This document shows, one piece after another, positions 44,700 through 56,514 of a stretch of 64,000 bases of DNA. This DNA comes from Blakeslea trispora (Eukaryota > Mucoromycota > Mucoromycetes > Mucorales > Choanephoraceae). Position 1 is the stretch's first letter. Every line of letters begins with the position of its first letter. The position numbers and the translations under genes were made by a program. Under the pieces are notes generated by a model. The model saw only the letters and a list, made by a program, of their open reading frames with translations, was not told the origin of the DNA and did not search any database. Location of the stretch: the NCBI GenBank assembly GCA_025331445.1, contig JAIWNE010000067.1, forward strand, positions 106,407 to 170,406. Direction: 5' to 3'.

Positions 44700-45871
44700 A
44701 AAGCCAAAAAAGAAAAAAAGTGAACAGTTTAACCTAGAGAGATGGAAATATAGTTTGCCTTTTATTTCTCGGTAAATTTTTTTTTCTCTCTCAACGCTGA
44801 AATCAGATTGGCTTTTGCAATAGCAAAGGCGAATAGAAAGCTTTAGTGGACTGTCTATACGTAAGATGACGATCTTTTTAATATAATCTTAATTCCCGAG
44901 ATGATAGAACTCGATATGGAGAGAGGGTGTTTTTTTTTGAAAATTAATCTGAGTTATCAAAGAAATCTGAAAGTTGGCTCACTTACAGTGCGTACGGTCC
45001 CAAATGGCGAATTTCATTTGGCAGTTTCCAAAAATCCAGTTGGACAAAGAAAACCTTCTTGGCAGAACTCAAAAAGCGACAATGTTGACCGCTGATTGAT
45101 TCAGTAGGACGAGGACGAAACGCTTGTCTCAATTGCGTTCAAACCAGTTTGAGAAAGAAGCCTTTTTCTCCTAGTTGAAGTTTTAGGAAGAGTAGTCTGT
45201 ATTTGCTAAAGTCTTTTATAGACTGATTATACAGTTAATTCAGGAAGGTTGAGATCGCTGACGATCTGAGCAATGTTAATTTGATAAACAAAAGCGTCGA
45301 CTAATCTGTCATAATCGTATTCGGAAAGATGCTGGTTAGCTTCCTTAGATAAGGGAGCGACTGTTGAAGTGCTGATTTTAGTCATGCTTATTAAGAAAAG
45401 AGTGATGAAAAGACCAACAGAACAACAATGAGTTGCATGATCAGACTGCGGAGTTTGTAAGTCCAGGAGACATTTTTGTTCACACTGTACCATAAGCGAA
45501 CTCTCTGTCGTTTTTCAGAGAGAATGCTCACTCAAAAAAAAAAATCCAGTAATCAAACCAGTTCAAATAAATAAACAAATGCCGTCTTTAGGATAACAAA
45601 CATTCAGAGTTTCCAACGGTATGAGAAGAGTCCTGAAGTTGAGCCAATGAAAAGGGAGTTGGAACGGGAGGTGAGACTGTGGGACGGGAGCGGGTAAGTG
45701 TCTTGATTTTGAGGTAATAAAAGCCGCCTTTCAGTCTTGTACCTCAACATTTACATCATTTTTATTGGCCACCCCTTTTTCTCTTTTTGAAAAGCCGCAT
45801 TTAGCAACTGCATTTAAATTAGAACTTTCTTCAATAGACATCTTTCTCTGATACATTGATAAAAACTAGTT
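44700..45871. other. Divergent intergenic region between 44699 (-) and 45872 (+)
   Basis: 1.17 kb containing one small candidate ORF (45385-45227, listed separately). Otherwise no recognisable gene. The segment 45660-45700 is G-rich (GGAACGGGAGGTGAGAC...GGGACGGGAGCGGG), unusual for this AT-rich region and a plausible promoter element of the aldo-keto reductase. Confidence 0.4.
45227..45385 (-). CDS. Possible small protein (52 aa)
   Basis: ORF with coding-like composition from the internal ATG at 45385: MTKISTSTVAPLSKEANQ then DRLVDAFVYQINIAQIVSDL, an amphipathic helix. A longer in-frame version starts at 45493 (88 aa) with a Cys-rich and hydrophobic start, which could be a signal or membrane segment. 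No family recognised; may be chance. Confidence 0.35.
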   Translation of the reverse strand: MTKISTSTVAPLSKEANQHLSEYDYDRLVDAFVYQINIAQIVSDLNLPELTV

Positions 45872-47131
45872 ATGGCCTCAAAAACTAAAATGCAGTATGT
45901 GCGACTCGGAAACACAGGCATGAGAGTACGTAAAAGCTTAATAGCACTCACAGCATGATGATTTGACAAGCAAGGCCTGATAACAAATCGTAGGTTTCTC
46001 GCTTAACTTTGGGTTGCATGTCTTATGGCTCTCCTGAATGGCAGCAATGGGTCAAAGGCGAAGAAGAATCCTTAGACCTGATAAAGAAAGCATATGATGC
46101 TGGTATTAACTTTTTTGATACTGCTAATGTTTATTCGAATGGTGAAAGTGAACGAATTCTTGGTAAGGCTATCAAAAAATTCCAGATGCCTCGCTCCCGC
46201 ATTGTTGTTGCTACAAAAGTGTTTTTCTCTCTTGAATCAACCCAAAATGAGCAAAATCTTGAGAGTGTAAATGATTGTGGTTTATCGCGCAAGCATATAT
46301 TTGATGCTGTCGAAGCATCGTTAGAGCGATTGGGATTAGAATACATTGACCTTTACCAAATTCATCGTGTTGACCGTGTAAGCTATCAAGAATTCCTTTT
46401 TTTTTATTGCATATATTTATTAGTTTTCCTTTTTTTCTTTAAAAAAAGAACACGCCTATGGAAGAAACTATGGAAGCACTAAACGATTTAGTTCGCTCGG
46501 GAAAAGTGAGATACATTGGATGTAGTTCATGTTATGCATGGGAGGTAAGCTATCTAAATAAGACATGCATTATGTCAACTAATGATGATGAACTTAGTTT
46601 CAAAAAATGAATAACATTGCCGAAAAAAGAGGTTGGGCTAAATTTGTGTCAATGCAGAACTGCTATAACCTCTTGTACCGTGAAGAGGAACGTGAGATGC
46701 TTCCCTACTGCAAAGATGCTGGTATTGCTGTAATCCCTTGGTCACCCTTAGCAAGAGGAATCTTGACAGGAAAAAATCGTGCAACTTCACGAACAGAGAG
46801 TGATTCTAGAATCAGTCGTTACTTTGGCGAAGAAAAAGATATTAATAATCAGATTGTTGACAGAGTGGTTGAGATTGCGCAAAGAAACAACTATACGCCT
46901 TCACAGGTAAAACAAACTTTGTTATGGATCCTTCTGCATGATCTAACTTACTCTGTTTAGGTTGCGATTGCATGGATGCTCACGAAGCCTGAGATCACAT
47001 CGCCTATTGTTGGTATCGGTAAAGAGGAACATCTCTATGACCTTGTCGGTGCTCTCGATGTTACCCTTAGTGAAGATGAAGTTAAATATCTCGAAGAGCT
47101 TTATACTCCTCGTGATCTTTTTCCAATGTAA
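45872..47131 (+). CDS. Aldo-keto reductase (aryl-alcohol dehydrogenase-like)
   Basis: NADPH-dependent carbonyl reductase. Five exons: 45872-45925, 45994-46377, 46449-46544, 46598-46906, 46961-47131 (337 aa). A TIM-barrel start [20 protein letters not shown] is followed by [20 protein letters not shown] (catalytic Asp and Tyr), IVVATKVFF (catalytic Lys) and [12 protein letters not shown] (catalytic His). Then come [12 protein letters not shown], the NADP-binding [14 protein letters not shown] and [12 protein letters not shown]. These are typical of the AKR group of fungal aryl-alcohol dehydrogenases and yeast Ycr107w-type proteins. Physiological substrate unknown. All junctions are canonical GT-AG and keep phase. 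Confidence 0.94.
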
Positions 47132-47704
47132 TAAGGAATAAAAATTAAACAGTTGCGTCGCTTTGCATGTTTGCAACTGACAGTTCAATTCAATATATTT
47201 TTTGGTGCAATTGGAGGAAAAGAGATACCATGTCAGCTGATCTTTCTTCTAATTAGAAGTGATAGTATGACACTTACAGCTGCCACATTGTCTCTTCGTC
47301 AAAAACCACTTGAACTCTTTGTTATCAGGCTTCGAACTATTATACACAGAAAAAAAAACTTCTTTACACTTTTCACTTCTTTGTACTTTCTGACTTTTGT
47401 TTATCAAGAATCCAATAACGAGAATCACAGGACGAAAAATATCTCTTTTCGGGCTATGCGGATCCAAGCAAAGACAACTGAGCAATAACAGTAGCGATTT
47501 TATGCAAACAAAGTGGCCAACTAAAATGCGATTTATTGTTATGGAAAATCTACAGAAAAAGGCATCAAGAAAATAATAAATTTCCTTTATAAGCAATGCT
47601 TGTACGCCTTATTTAAAGAATTGTCCTGTGTTTTCATTTCACTCTTTTTTTTTATATATATAGTCGATCATTTAATTTCTCCTTCTTGTCTCACTTTTGA
47701 CATC
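47132..47704. other. Intergenic region (573 bp)
   Basis: 3' flank of the aldo-keto reductase and promoter of the membrane-protein gene. It has a TATA-like string TTTATATATATAG (47651-47663) about 42 bp upstream of the start. No gene supported. Confidence 0.4.
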
Positions 47705-49749
47705 ATGAGCAATGGGATTGGATATGCCTCATATCAACAACAATACAATACAACTCTTTCGGGAAATGATGTACAGTCTAGCAACACAGCATCAATTGCA
47801 CTATTCTTCTCAATCATCGCCTGCCTAGTATTATCATTTGCCATCTACTTTTGGTATACAGAGAGGCATAAAGTTCCTATTAATCAAAGAGGTGACCAAA
47901 AAGTAGGGCAGCAACAAGAAATATACATACTTGTAGATAACATATCTTCGCAAGTGAGGATCATCTTCAAGATACCGGTAATAACCCTGTGTATTGTTTT
48001 ATGGAAAAGAATTATCCATAAAGACACCTTTACGCTAAAATCGTTTGACAATGACTCAACGCTACCGACTGCAGGAAACACGTCAACATCAGATAACAAT
48101 AACATTGTACAACCAATGATCTCTTATGAGCATCAACGAGTGTATAGTACAAGTTTCTATCATTTGTGCTCGTTGTTGTTTATTGTTACTTTTATCATTT
48201 CATTATCGATCCTGGTTGCCACAGTTAGCAGCGCAGACATCTCGTCTGGAAATTCACCCCTCTTGACACAGACAGCTCTCTTTATTTTTGTTCTTTCCAT
48301 CAATCTTTATCTGATTGCCCGACAGCGATGTTATTACATGGAGCGCAGAAAGCTATTTGGAGAAACAGACGAACATATCAATGCAGTATATGAAACCCGC
48401 TTTTCAAACTGGGACAAGTCTATGCTTTCCAATTGGATTCAAATCATGATCATCGTCATCGAATTCTTTCAATTAATGACCTTTCCTTTGAGAGACTTGA
48501 TCAGTGTCACTCGAACAAGTCAATCTCATGCACATTCATCACAGCTAGCATCACTCATTTTAAATGCAGGAAGTCTTATGCCAGACATGCGAACGCCTAC
48601 ATGGTATAGATATTCTTTATGGACTACATTTGCCACAGTCATGTGTAGTCTAGTGTTGGGTTTGTCAATACATGCTATTAATTTTAAGTTTCCATACAAA
48701 ATATCAACTCGATGGGTTCGTTGGTGCATCCCTGTAGCGGTAAGCTAGTTTGCTTAAATATACTTATCTGTATGAGCACTAACCCTATAGTATTAGACAC
48801 TGCTGTATATACCCATATTGGTAAACATCTAATTTTACAAAAGACATTGTTACATCTTCCCTCCTGATTCGTAATTTGATACTAGACAACCTTTGTAAGC
48901 TCAGCTGCTTGCCAATCATTGAATGTATCATCTAACGACTACAGCTCAACACTTCGTTGCAATTCAACGACCATTTCTCGGCCGCTTTATTTTTGGCTAT
49001 CTCTTTTTGGTTACATTGTAGCTTACTTTTTGTTTACTGTATTCTTGACAAGCTTCGAGAGAGTACCTAACAAAAACGAAATTGCATTCAAATCCATCAG
49101 TGTTGCATTCATTAAGAATATGGGTAAAGCGATCACACCTTGCAATTAGAATGTGTCAGATAGACTCATAGATGAACACTATATATATGTAGGTCTTTTG
49201 TTGGCAATTGTTTTTCTGTTAGTAGAGTCTACGACAAACATAAATCGTATGCGTGCCATTCTCTCCATCACTATCTTGCTAACAATGATATGCTATAACA
49301 TAAAGACACAGCCTTGTTATGTGGACAAGATCAATTTCTTTAGGACAACTTCTTTTGCCTGCATTTTATGGACATCTACTTTGGTCGCTGTTCTTAGTGA
49401 CACAAATGCTGCACAAAGCCTTGGTCCTGTAGCAGTCATCTACATCATTATCGGTGGTTGGGCTTTTATTGTTTTTTGTTTCTTTGCAATCTATTTTGTT
49501 TATTATATTCAGCCACCTGACCATATTGCAACTGAAAGCAGCGACACCTTGCATTCAGAGGGTATTCAATCTCATCTTGGTGCCTCAAACTACTCAAAAG
49601 ATGGCTGCCATCAAAAGACAAATAATGCCTTATATCAAACATCTCTGTTTGCAAAGGTATTCTCCAAATGCTTTTGGAAAACAAAGACTCCAAAGCAAGA
49701 TAATGATACCCAACGTAATGATAATAACGACATGCATATCCATTACTAG
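47705..49749 (+). CDS. Polytopic membrane protein (about 11 helices), function unknown
   Basis: Four-exon model: 47705-48739, 48797-48820 (24 nt), 48886-49123, 49172-49749 (624 aa). The splicing is supported by phase and by joining hydrophobic segments without stops. Likely helices include SIALFFSIIACLVLSFAIYF, LCSLLFIVTFIISLSILVAT, TALFIFVLSINLYLIA, WIQIMIIVIEFFQLMTFPL, TTFATVMCSLVLGLSIHA, one over the junction WCIPVA-TLLYIPIL, FWLSLFGYIVAYFLFTVFLT, YVGLLLAIVFLLVES, ILSITILLTMICY, FACILWTSTLVAVL and VAVIYIIIGGWAFIVFCFFA. The C-terminal tail is cytosol-like, Lys/Asn/His-rich, and the N-terminus has Asn-glycosylation sequons. No transporter or receptor signature recognised. Start ATG 47705; a longer upstream frame lacks an ATG. 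Confidence 0.72.
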
Positions 49750-50674
49750 TATATATGGTTTTTTTTCTTAAACATATAAATAATTAGTCATTGATAGTAG
49801 TACTTTCCTATGACTCTTTGAGGTGCTTATCTTTATAGATATTGAGCTGAATTTGTGTACCCAATTAAATTGGTGTACACCATTAGATCCCCGAAATAAG
49901 AGAGAAAGAAATAAAGCTGGAGATATTGATGGACTCTCTACCTGCAGTTGAGATAGGATAAATTTCACATTCATTACGCTCTTGGTACTCTTCATAAGCA
50001 TAGAATTAGATTGAGGTCAAAAGAAGGAGATTGAGAAAAGTGAGCCAGACAATCATAACATTGTCTTGCTCTTATTTTGAAACAATATATATTTCTTGAT
50101 TTATCCGTCTGTACCTGATTTTTCTTCATGCCATTGTTTTCTTACTCCTTTTGAAGCAAGCCGCCTATGTAATTGATGTATTGAGCACATACTGGCTACG
50201 ACAAGTTCTCCAGAAGCATAAGCGTATTTTCAATCAATAAGCTGTTCTTCTTGCCCTCACAGCCTTTAGTTTGAGTATGTCTTGTATTGATGGAAACTGA
50301 TAGACCAGATAAATTGCCACAAAATCCTGACCTCGGTCTATACAATGTTATTGCAGTAGACTTTCAACTATCTTTTATCATCCACAAAAGCACTACAAGC
50401 ACATTTCTGTTGTATATTTTGCTTAAATGACTCTGACTATGATCTATTCTTGCTTCTTTTTGTTTATTGATGTTAATAAGCTTGAACAACACAGACTCAA
50501 TGCACCGTTTTAGAACCCAGTGTAAAATCTGAAATTGAAATTTTTTTCCTCTCTCTCTTTTTCTCTTTCACTGTATACAGTTGTATGTTTTGAACACTAT
50601 CTTTACATAGCTAAAATACCCATACAGTTTAACATCACTCTATTACTCATTTAATTTACAAGAACACACAAAAT
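49750..50674. other. Intergenic region (925 bp)
   Basis: Between the membrane-protein gene and the INTS10-like gene, both plus strand. AT-rich with a CT-rich leader near 50548-50572. Short ORFs (50001-49768 -) have no coding character. Nothing else seen. Confidence 0.45.
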
Positions 50675-53600
50675 ATGTCAGAAGAACACTCTTCCCTAAC
50701 CACAGATCCTTACACAACAGACAGTTCATTCGAAAGTGAAGTAAGATGCCTTGTGTTCTGGCTATAACAGAAAAGAGAGAATAACACCTTTCACTTATAG
50801 TTTAGTACGCTTTGCTCGGATATTCAGACCGGTAGCTACGATAAAGCGATACAGAGTTTTGTATTGTTGTAAGTAATATCAGTGATTTGGAATAAGCTTT
50901 TTTTTTTTTTTTTACTCACTTGTTTGTTAGACACTCAAACAGCCTTCAAAATCCCACTTTTCAATCTTATCTGATACAATTGGCTGAGAATATTGATCCT
51001 TCAAAGGATACAGAGTCTAGCAGTAAGTCTTGGAGTAGAAGAGAGCGATCTGTGCCTGACATACTTGTTAGGATTCTTTGCTTCATTACCTTGTCTCTTA
51101 CAATCGAATATTATTGATTTCGCCACTGGTAAACAAAGAGCGGCATTACAATCAGACATCTGTCTAATTCAGATTACAATAGAGCGTTTAGAAGAAAAGG
51201 AATCCATGAGAGCATTTGGTATTCTTTTTGATTATATCCAAGCATATCCTCGACATGCTTACAAATATCTGGTAAGCGAAATACGGATTAAGCCAAAAGA
51301 AATGGAAATAATGAGCCACCTAGATCAATGCTATCAACTTGTTAATTCTATGTGCACAAGCTCTTAAGGGAGATGAACGGCAGAAATGCATTAGTCTATT
51401 AGTGACTGAATTATTCCCTCGTCTCTGTAAGCAGCGCCTGCTGTTGGTCCGAAAAGATAAAATGCCATCTATCACTTCCACTGAAAGCAAACATTACATT
51501 ACACTACCTTATAATTTGTTTGAGCAATTCCTCTTACTAGGACAACGCTTTTATATCAAAAAATACAAGTGGGAAGAAGTAACCAAATTTACATGTACCA
51601 TGTTATCTGCTTGCGGGTAAGAAGAAGAAAAAAAAAGGAAGATAGAGAAACTATGACTAGACTCACTTATTTTTTTTTGAAAAACTAGGTATAATGGATT
51701 AGAGCAATTGGACACAATGTCACATACAGATAGATTTCAATACCTTGTTGATCATAGATTATCCATTCGAGTAGACGATGAAGACACACAAACAAAGGAG
51801 ATACCGATTGAGGACTTTTCTATCATTACTACGCTTATGTGCGAATACATGGCTACAGCATCACAGTTTGTTCAGTATGGCTACGATTACTATAAATATG
51901 TGTGTGGAACAGATGATGCTGCCAGTAGTCGATCTGAGGAGAAATCTTGCTTGATTCCCGTCTGCTCATTCCAACCTAATCTACCTCAGGATCAGATACC
52001 ACTAAAGCGCGCATATCATGAGGAACACACTACTTTAGTAGACTATCCTAGCTCACTAGAGAAGCGACCTCGTATTGAGCCATCCAACAATGATACCAAT
52101 GAAGAAGAAGAAGAAGATAGGGAAGAGGAAAGTTCGGATTCAACATATCACGAAAGAGGTCATGGATTAGACTCTTATTGCATCCGAGGTGTAGATGACG
52201 CATTACAGATTTTGGGTAAAGCTGCAGACTGTCTAAGGCATGTTGTTGAGTTATGGCAATGGGCTTCTTCAACCATCACTCAGAAATCTTTACTTGATCA
52301 ATTGGTTGGATGGGAACAAGGTAGAATGGAGTTATTTCATGCTGTATAGCTAGGTTGTATTGACTGAACTGTTGATAGAGTTTTGCCGTATTATTGATGG
52401 ATATCGGTTACCATTCGATATGCATAATGCTGTATTACTTGTTCGGAGTGACTTGGCTCTATCTTCGGTAAGTTTGTATTGGGAAATAGCAGACAAGGGG
52501 TTATAATAGTCTTGTAGCCTTCTGTACCTGGAAATTTGGCAAAAGCATTAGAGTTGTCACAAACCATCTGTGACCGAATTGAGGCACAGCGTCAACAAGA
52601 AAAGACGGATCATGGGCGATCTTCATCTGAGATGGATATACCTTTTATGTTTGCTTTTCGTGTACTGTATAATATTGGCGTCATTTATCTGCTTGTGGGC
52701 AGTCTTCAAGTAAGTATATCAAAAAACTATTTGAAATGAGCTTATTGGTATTGATATGTTTCGGCCTTAGCAATCGACACTAGAAATCGCCATCATCTTA
52801 TCTGTCTTTCCTATCCCCAATGATCTAGACGAGAAAGATTTTACTTTAGATGAATTGGATTGTTATACTGTAGCTAATGTCTTTTATGGGCGTGAGTTTG
52901 GTTTGATGCGGGTGACGCAGGAGGGATTAGTGGTGCGTTGTATCAAGCATCTGATTGTCAGCTTAGACAACGAATCAGAGCAGAGAGGCGGCATGGCTTC
53001 TATCGATTCTGCTTTACGCTGGGACGAAAAGGCAGGCAACATGATTGTATTGATGCAGTATGGCTGGCCCTATTGGAAGAACCGAACAAATCTGTGGGAG
53101 AAAATCATTCATCGTATCAGCGAAAAACGCATTTTTAAAAATCGAGAATTTCTAGAGTATCTCTACAGTAAGTTATCCCTTGAATTTACAAAAAAAAAAA
53201 AAAAAAAAAAAAAAAGTTTGTTATATTGAAATTTTGATAGTATCAGATGTACTACAAGCTGTCCGGCAGCTTCATCTAATGGGCACAGTAACCATGGACA
53301 TTATCCCACCTGAATTTGCGTTGAGAAACAGCTATCGTCATCTAGTTACCTCTGGTAATGATACACCTCCACCTACACAGCCATCTCAGAAGAAATCTGA
53401 GCATCCACAAGAACCATCAAGGCCATCCACTGAAGAAGAAGAAGAATATGAGGCAAAGGAGAAAAATGGATGTGAAGAGGACGAAGATGGAGGTATAGAA
53501 GAAGAGGATGAAGAAGATGATATAGCAAAACAAGAGAATCGAGGCAATACACTTCCACTCTACCATCCTTCATTTGCTAATAGTATCTTGCCAAGTACTT

Positions 53601-53974
53601 CAATGTCACCTTCTTGGTATTCTGCGTCTACACAAAAGAACTCGTTTGCTAAATGGATGTCACCTTCTTTCTATTACAGTCGACCTGCAACCTCGGTCAT
53701 TTTGCCTACAACTCAGCAAGGCAACAGTGAGGGTCCTATGGCTCAACATCCCTTTTCAAGTTCAGCTTCTACAGTGGCCATGATACCAGCCTATAGTGCT
53801 TTTGCCAGCCAAAATCCTTCATCCGTTACTACATTTATACCAAGAGACATCGTGACTCGATGTTTAGAATATAGAATCAGAAGGTATTCACCCAAGATTA
53901 CACCTCAACGAATGCGACATGTATTACAGCGATTTTTGAAAAACATGGTCTTGAAAGCAAACGAGGAGGCCTAA
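50675..53974 (+). CDS. INTS10: Integrator complex subunit 10 homologue
   Basis: In animals INTS10 belongs to an auxiliary module of the Integrator, which cleaves nascent RNA at snRNA and protein genes. Ten exons: 50675-50740, 50801-50868, 50931-51022, 51072-51271, 51324-51616, 51689-52320, 52379-52467, 52518-52709, 52771-53167, 53241-53974 (920 aa; human about 710). The best-conserved part is the C-terminal third. NMIVLMQYGWPYWKNRTNLW then FKNREFLEYLY-ISDVLQAV and TVTMDIIPPEF parallel the human order (IVLLQxxWP, the ENFFNYVTNIDMLEEF region, HLELLPN), and the final helix ends VLQRFLKN like VLHRFC. The extra length is an acidic insertion (Glu/Asp-rich) and a Ser/Pro linker before the last helix. 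A poly-A run lies in intron 9. The N-terminal half is helical but weakly conserved. Assignment by remembered family pattern; good, not certain. Confidence 0.82.
53190..53214 (+). repeat. Poly-A tract in the last INTS10 intron
   Basis: Uninterrupted run of about 25 A in the intron at 53168-53240; likely slippage-prone. Confidence 0.85.
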
Positions 53975-54852
53975 GCCCTTTTTTTTTAGTTTATTTTTTT
54001 GTAAATATTGTATTGATTCAATTATATTTTATTAGCAATTGTTTGTTCATCTCTTGGGCAACGAAATAAAATAAGTCTTTTTTTTATATATAGATAATTG
54101 AACCCCAAGAGAAAGAGAGAGATCGCAGGCGTATACAAGTGTGTGATTTAAGAGACATTGTTCATATCTATTTTTTTTGTGTATGAAAAAGATAAAAGCT
54201 ATTCTAGGTCTGCACGTGATATGGAATATTCCCTCAAAAAAATGAAACTATTTGCGAAAGCCAAGGAAAAACATGGAGATGTAAATAAGCCAAGTGAATA
54301 AAAACAAATATGATGAGGAACTAACTGCATCTTTTACACAGAGAAACGTAATCCGATTTTCTCGGATAATTGGAACCAATTCATGCCTGTAAACATTTGT
54401 GTGCTCGTTTTAATGATAAACTTCTGTTCCTACTAAAGACTTTGGAAAAAGGAGTTCACTCACTTTGAAAATTGTTTCATGCCGTATATATAGAAATTAT
54501 TAGATGAAACAAGAAAAGTAAACAGTGCTGGCTGACATCAAAAAGCACACGAAATATAGAATAAGATTTGCTTGGTCTATAGAGTTACTCACAGCATAGT
54601 TTATGGAATGAACCCAATGGTATTTTGATCATAAAAGATATCCCGAGTGGGTTTCTTTTTTCCTTTTTGAGGCTTTTTTTTTTCAATGACGATGTTTGTA
54701 CAACAAGCTTAAAAGGTTTAGTTGTTCTCCACTTTTTTATATGCCAAGAAAAATAGATGACTATTTTTTTTTTGTATATATAAAGAGGCTGTTTTCTAAA
54801 AAACAATTTCTTTTAGCACACCTATATTTTTTTTTTTAATTTATACACAATC
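53975..54852. other. Intergenic region (878 bp)
   Basis: 3' flank of INTS10 and promoter of the CYSTM gene. No gene or RNA supported in the first 700 bp; the ORF 54806-54585 (-) is AT-rich noise. The TATA-like string just before 54790 is listed separately. Confidence 0.45.
54775..54785 (+). promoter_or_regulatory. TATA box of the CYSTM gene (candidate)
   Basis: TATATATAAAG lies 68-78 bp upstream of the ATG at 54853, with an A/T-rich leader downstream. Position and sequence suit a TATA element of a highly or inducibly expressed small gene. Confidence 0.5.
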
Positions 54853-55125
54853 ATGTCTGAACCTCTTGACAACTCAACACCTGTTCCCACAAGCAACGCA
54901 ACATATCCAGCTACTGAAACAATGACCACTGCGCCTGTTGATAGTCAACCAAAAGAGAGCCAAACTGAACAACAAACATCTATGCTAAGGTTTGCTTAAC
55001 CACACTACTCATTGAGATGGTTACTAATTGAAACAATCTAAAGATTAAGAGGTGGTGGTGGCTGTATCACTAACTGTTTGGCTGCTATCGGTTGCTGTTG
55101 TATCTGCGAAGAATGCTGCTGTTAA
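54853..55125 (+). CDS. CYSTM-type small cysteine-rich membrane-associated protein
   Basis: Two exons: 54853-54989 and 55044-55125 (72 aa). The N-terminal two thirds is Thr/Gln/Pro-rich and disordered. The C-terminus is RGGGGCITNCLAAIG followed by CCCICEECCC, the layout of the CYSTM module (polar N-terminus, Gly-rich turn, Cys-rich hydrophobic tail). CYSTM proteins are tail-associated membrane proteins linked with stress and metal tolerance in fungi and plants. A TATA box is visible upstream. Role here inferred from family only. Confidence 0.8.
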
Positions 55126-56301
55126 GATGCTTTACGACTCTTTTTTATTAGTTTCTATGTACATAATACTTTTTTTTTTTAGCTCAATCTTGTTAAACTT
55201 CTCTAAAATGATTGAACGCACTACAAATAAATTACTATTTTTTTTTTCTTAATGACATAGTTTTGTTCAGGCACTTTTTTTTTTTACTGTTTGAAGTGAT
55301 CTTTGTTCCACCTTAACAGAAACAAAGAGTAACCAATCTTTGCCTGTAGCTGCGAGATCAAATGTAGAGTTTCTATGATGAAAGTATTGCTCTGTCTTTT
55401 TTTGTATCTCTTTAGACCTCTTTGTTCAGTTAATTAAGCATGATAGATTGAACCACTTGCTAAGTTCAGGTGCTGTTATATGTACTTTTCTTTTCATTTG
55501 TCAAAAGTGGTTTTCTTTTGTCAAGTAAGGTTTCTTTAGTTTGTTTTTTAGTGTGCGTATCCTTCATTTTTAGAGAGGACAATCTCGAAAAAAAAATATG
55601 TAGCTATAGGTTGCCTACCAAGCAGCAAACATCTACCGCTTATCAAAGGTCAATATCAGCCAATTGACCTGATGTGCTTTATTAGTTTTCCTTTTTATTT
55701 GATTTGAATGAACTTTAGGTAAATTCTTAAGAGACAAACACAATACTGCTTTGTTCTGTTAGATGACATCTAATGTAGACGGCTTGAAAAACTCATGATG
55801 ATTTTTATCTCAAAGTGAATGCCTTTAACAAGATCAGATCAACCTTGCCCACTACATTTATAATGACCATTCAATCAAAATCTAAGCAGACAAGTCTATT
55901 GACAGCCAGAAGCTCTAAAATAAATATGAATGCTTTGAATTACTTGTATATGATAATAGACGTAAAGAGCACACTAAATGTGGACAGATCATATATCTCT
56001 GATAGTTTCAGCAATGATACACTGATTTCAATAAGACAAACCGATAGTAAAATATACAACTAAGAGGAATAGTAAAAGAGGTTAAAATAAAAAAGGCTAT
56101 TTACAAGATCAAGATGAGAGAAATACAAGTGTTTACTTGATTACACTTGCATTAACAGGTAAATAAAAATGAAATTGATAGAGACTGCCGGAGAGGGTTG
56201 CGTTATGGACCGCACAAATTCCGAACAAAAGCAAGACTTTTACCGGACTTTTAATTAAAATTTAACCATCTAATTTACTACCCAAACTTAACTACATGTA
56301 A
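55126..56301. other. Intergenic region (1.2 kb)
   Basis: Non-coding AT-rich DNA between the CYSTM gene and the tRNA copy. Poly-T runs at 55171-55180, 55241-55249 and 55276-55285. ORFs at 55052, 55470 and 55815 (+) lack coding character. Confidence 0.45.
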
Positions 56302-56374
56302 GCGGGTATAGCTCAGCTGGGAGAGCGTTAGACTGAAGATCTAAAGGTCAGGTGTTCGATCCACCTTAGCCGCA
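56302..56374 (+). tRNA. tRNA-Phe (GAA), one acceptor-stem mismatch
   Basis: Folds as a 73-nt intronless cloverleaf. D stem GCTC/GAGC, loop AGCTGGGA; anticodon stem TTAGA/TCTAA with loop CTGAAGA (anticodon GAA at 56335-56337); variable AGGTC; T stem AGGTG/CACCT with loop TTCGATC; discriminator A. The acceptor stem GCGGGTA/TAGCCGC pairs except position 5 (G) against 68 (G). A and B boxes are intact and a T5 stretch follows (about 56380). The mismatch may be a mildly decayed copy or editing-tolerant gene. Confidence 0.85.
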
Positions 56375-56464
56375 TAACATTTTTGATTTTTGGCAAAGGA
56401 AAGCGGAGTTCGGATAGTTTTTCATATTTGACATCAGGACAAAGGATAGTTTTTGCAGTAACTT

Positions 56465-56514
56465 GAGAAAGAGAACAAATAGATATAACAGAGCAATCAG
56501 GCAGCAAGGTTATA
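56465..56514 (+). repeat. Diverged direct repeat, copy 1
   Basis: 50-bp block beginning GAGAAAGAGAACAAATAGAT; matches 57020-57069 at 43 of 50 positions, six of the seven differences being transitions. Weaker similarity resumes further along (around 56740-56790 versus 57250-57300), suggesting a duplicated unit of about 0.5 kb. Confidence 0.7.

Noticed and set aside
55815..56063. 82-aa ORF before the tRNA
   Set aside because: AT-rich composition, no conserved character.
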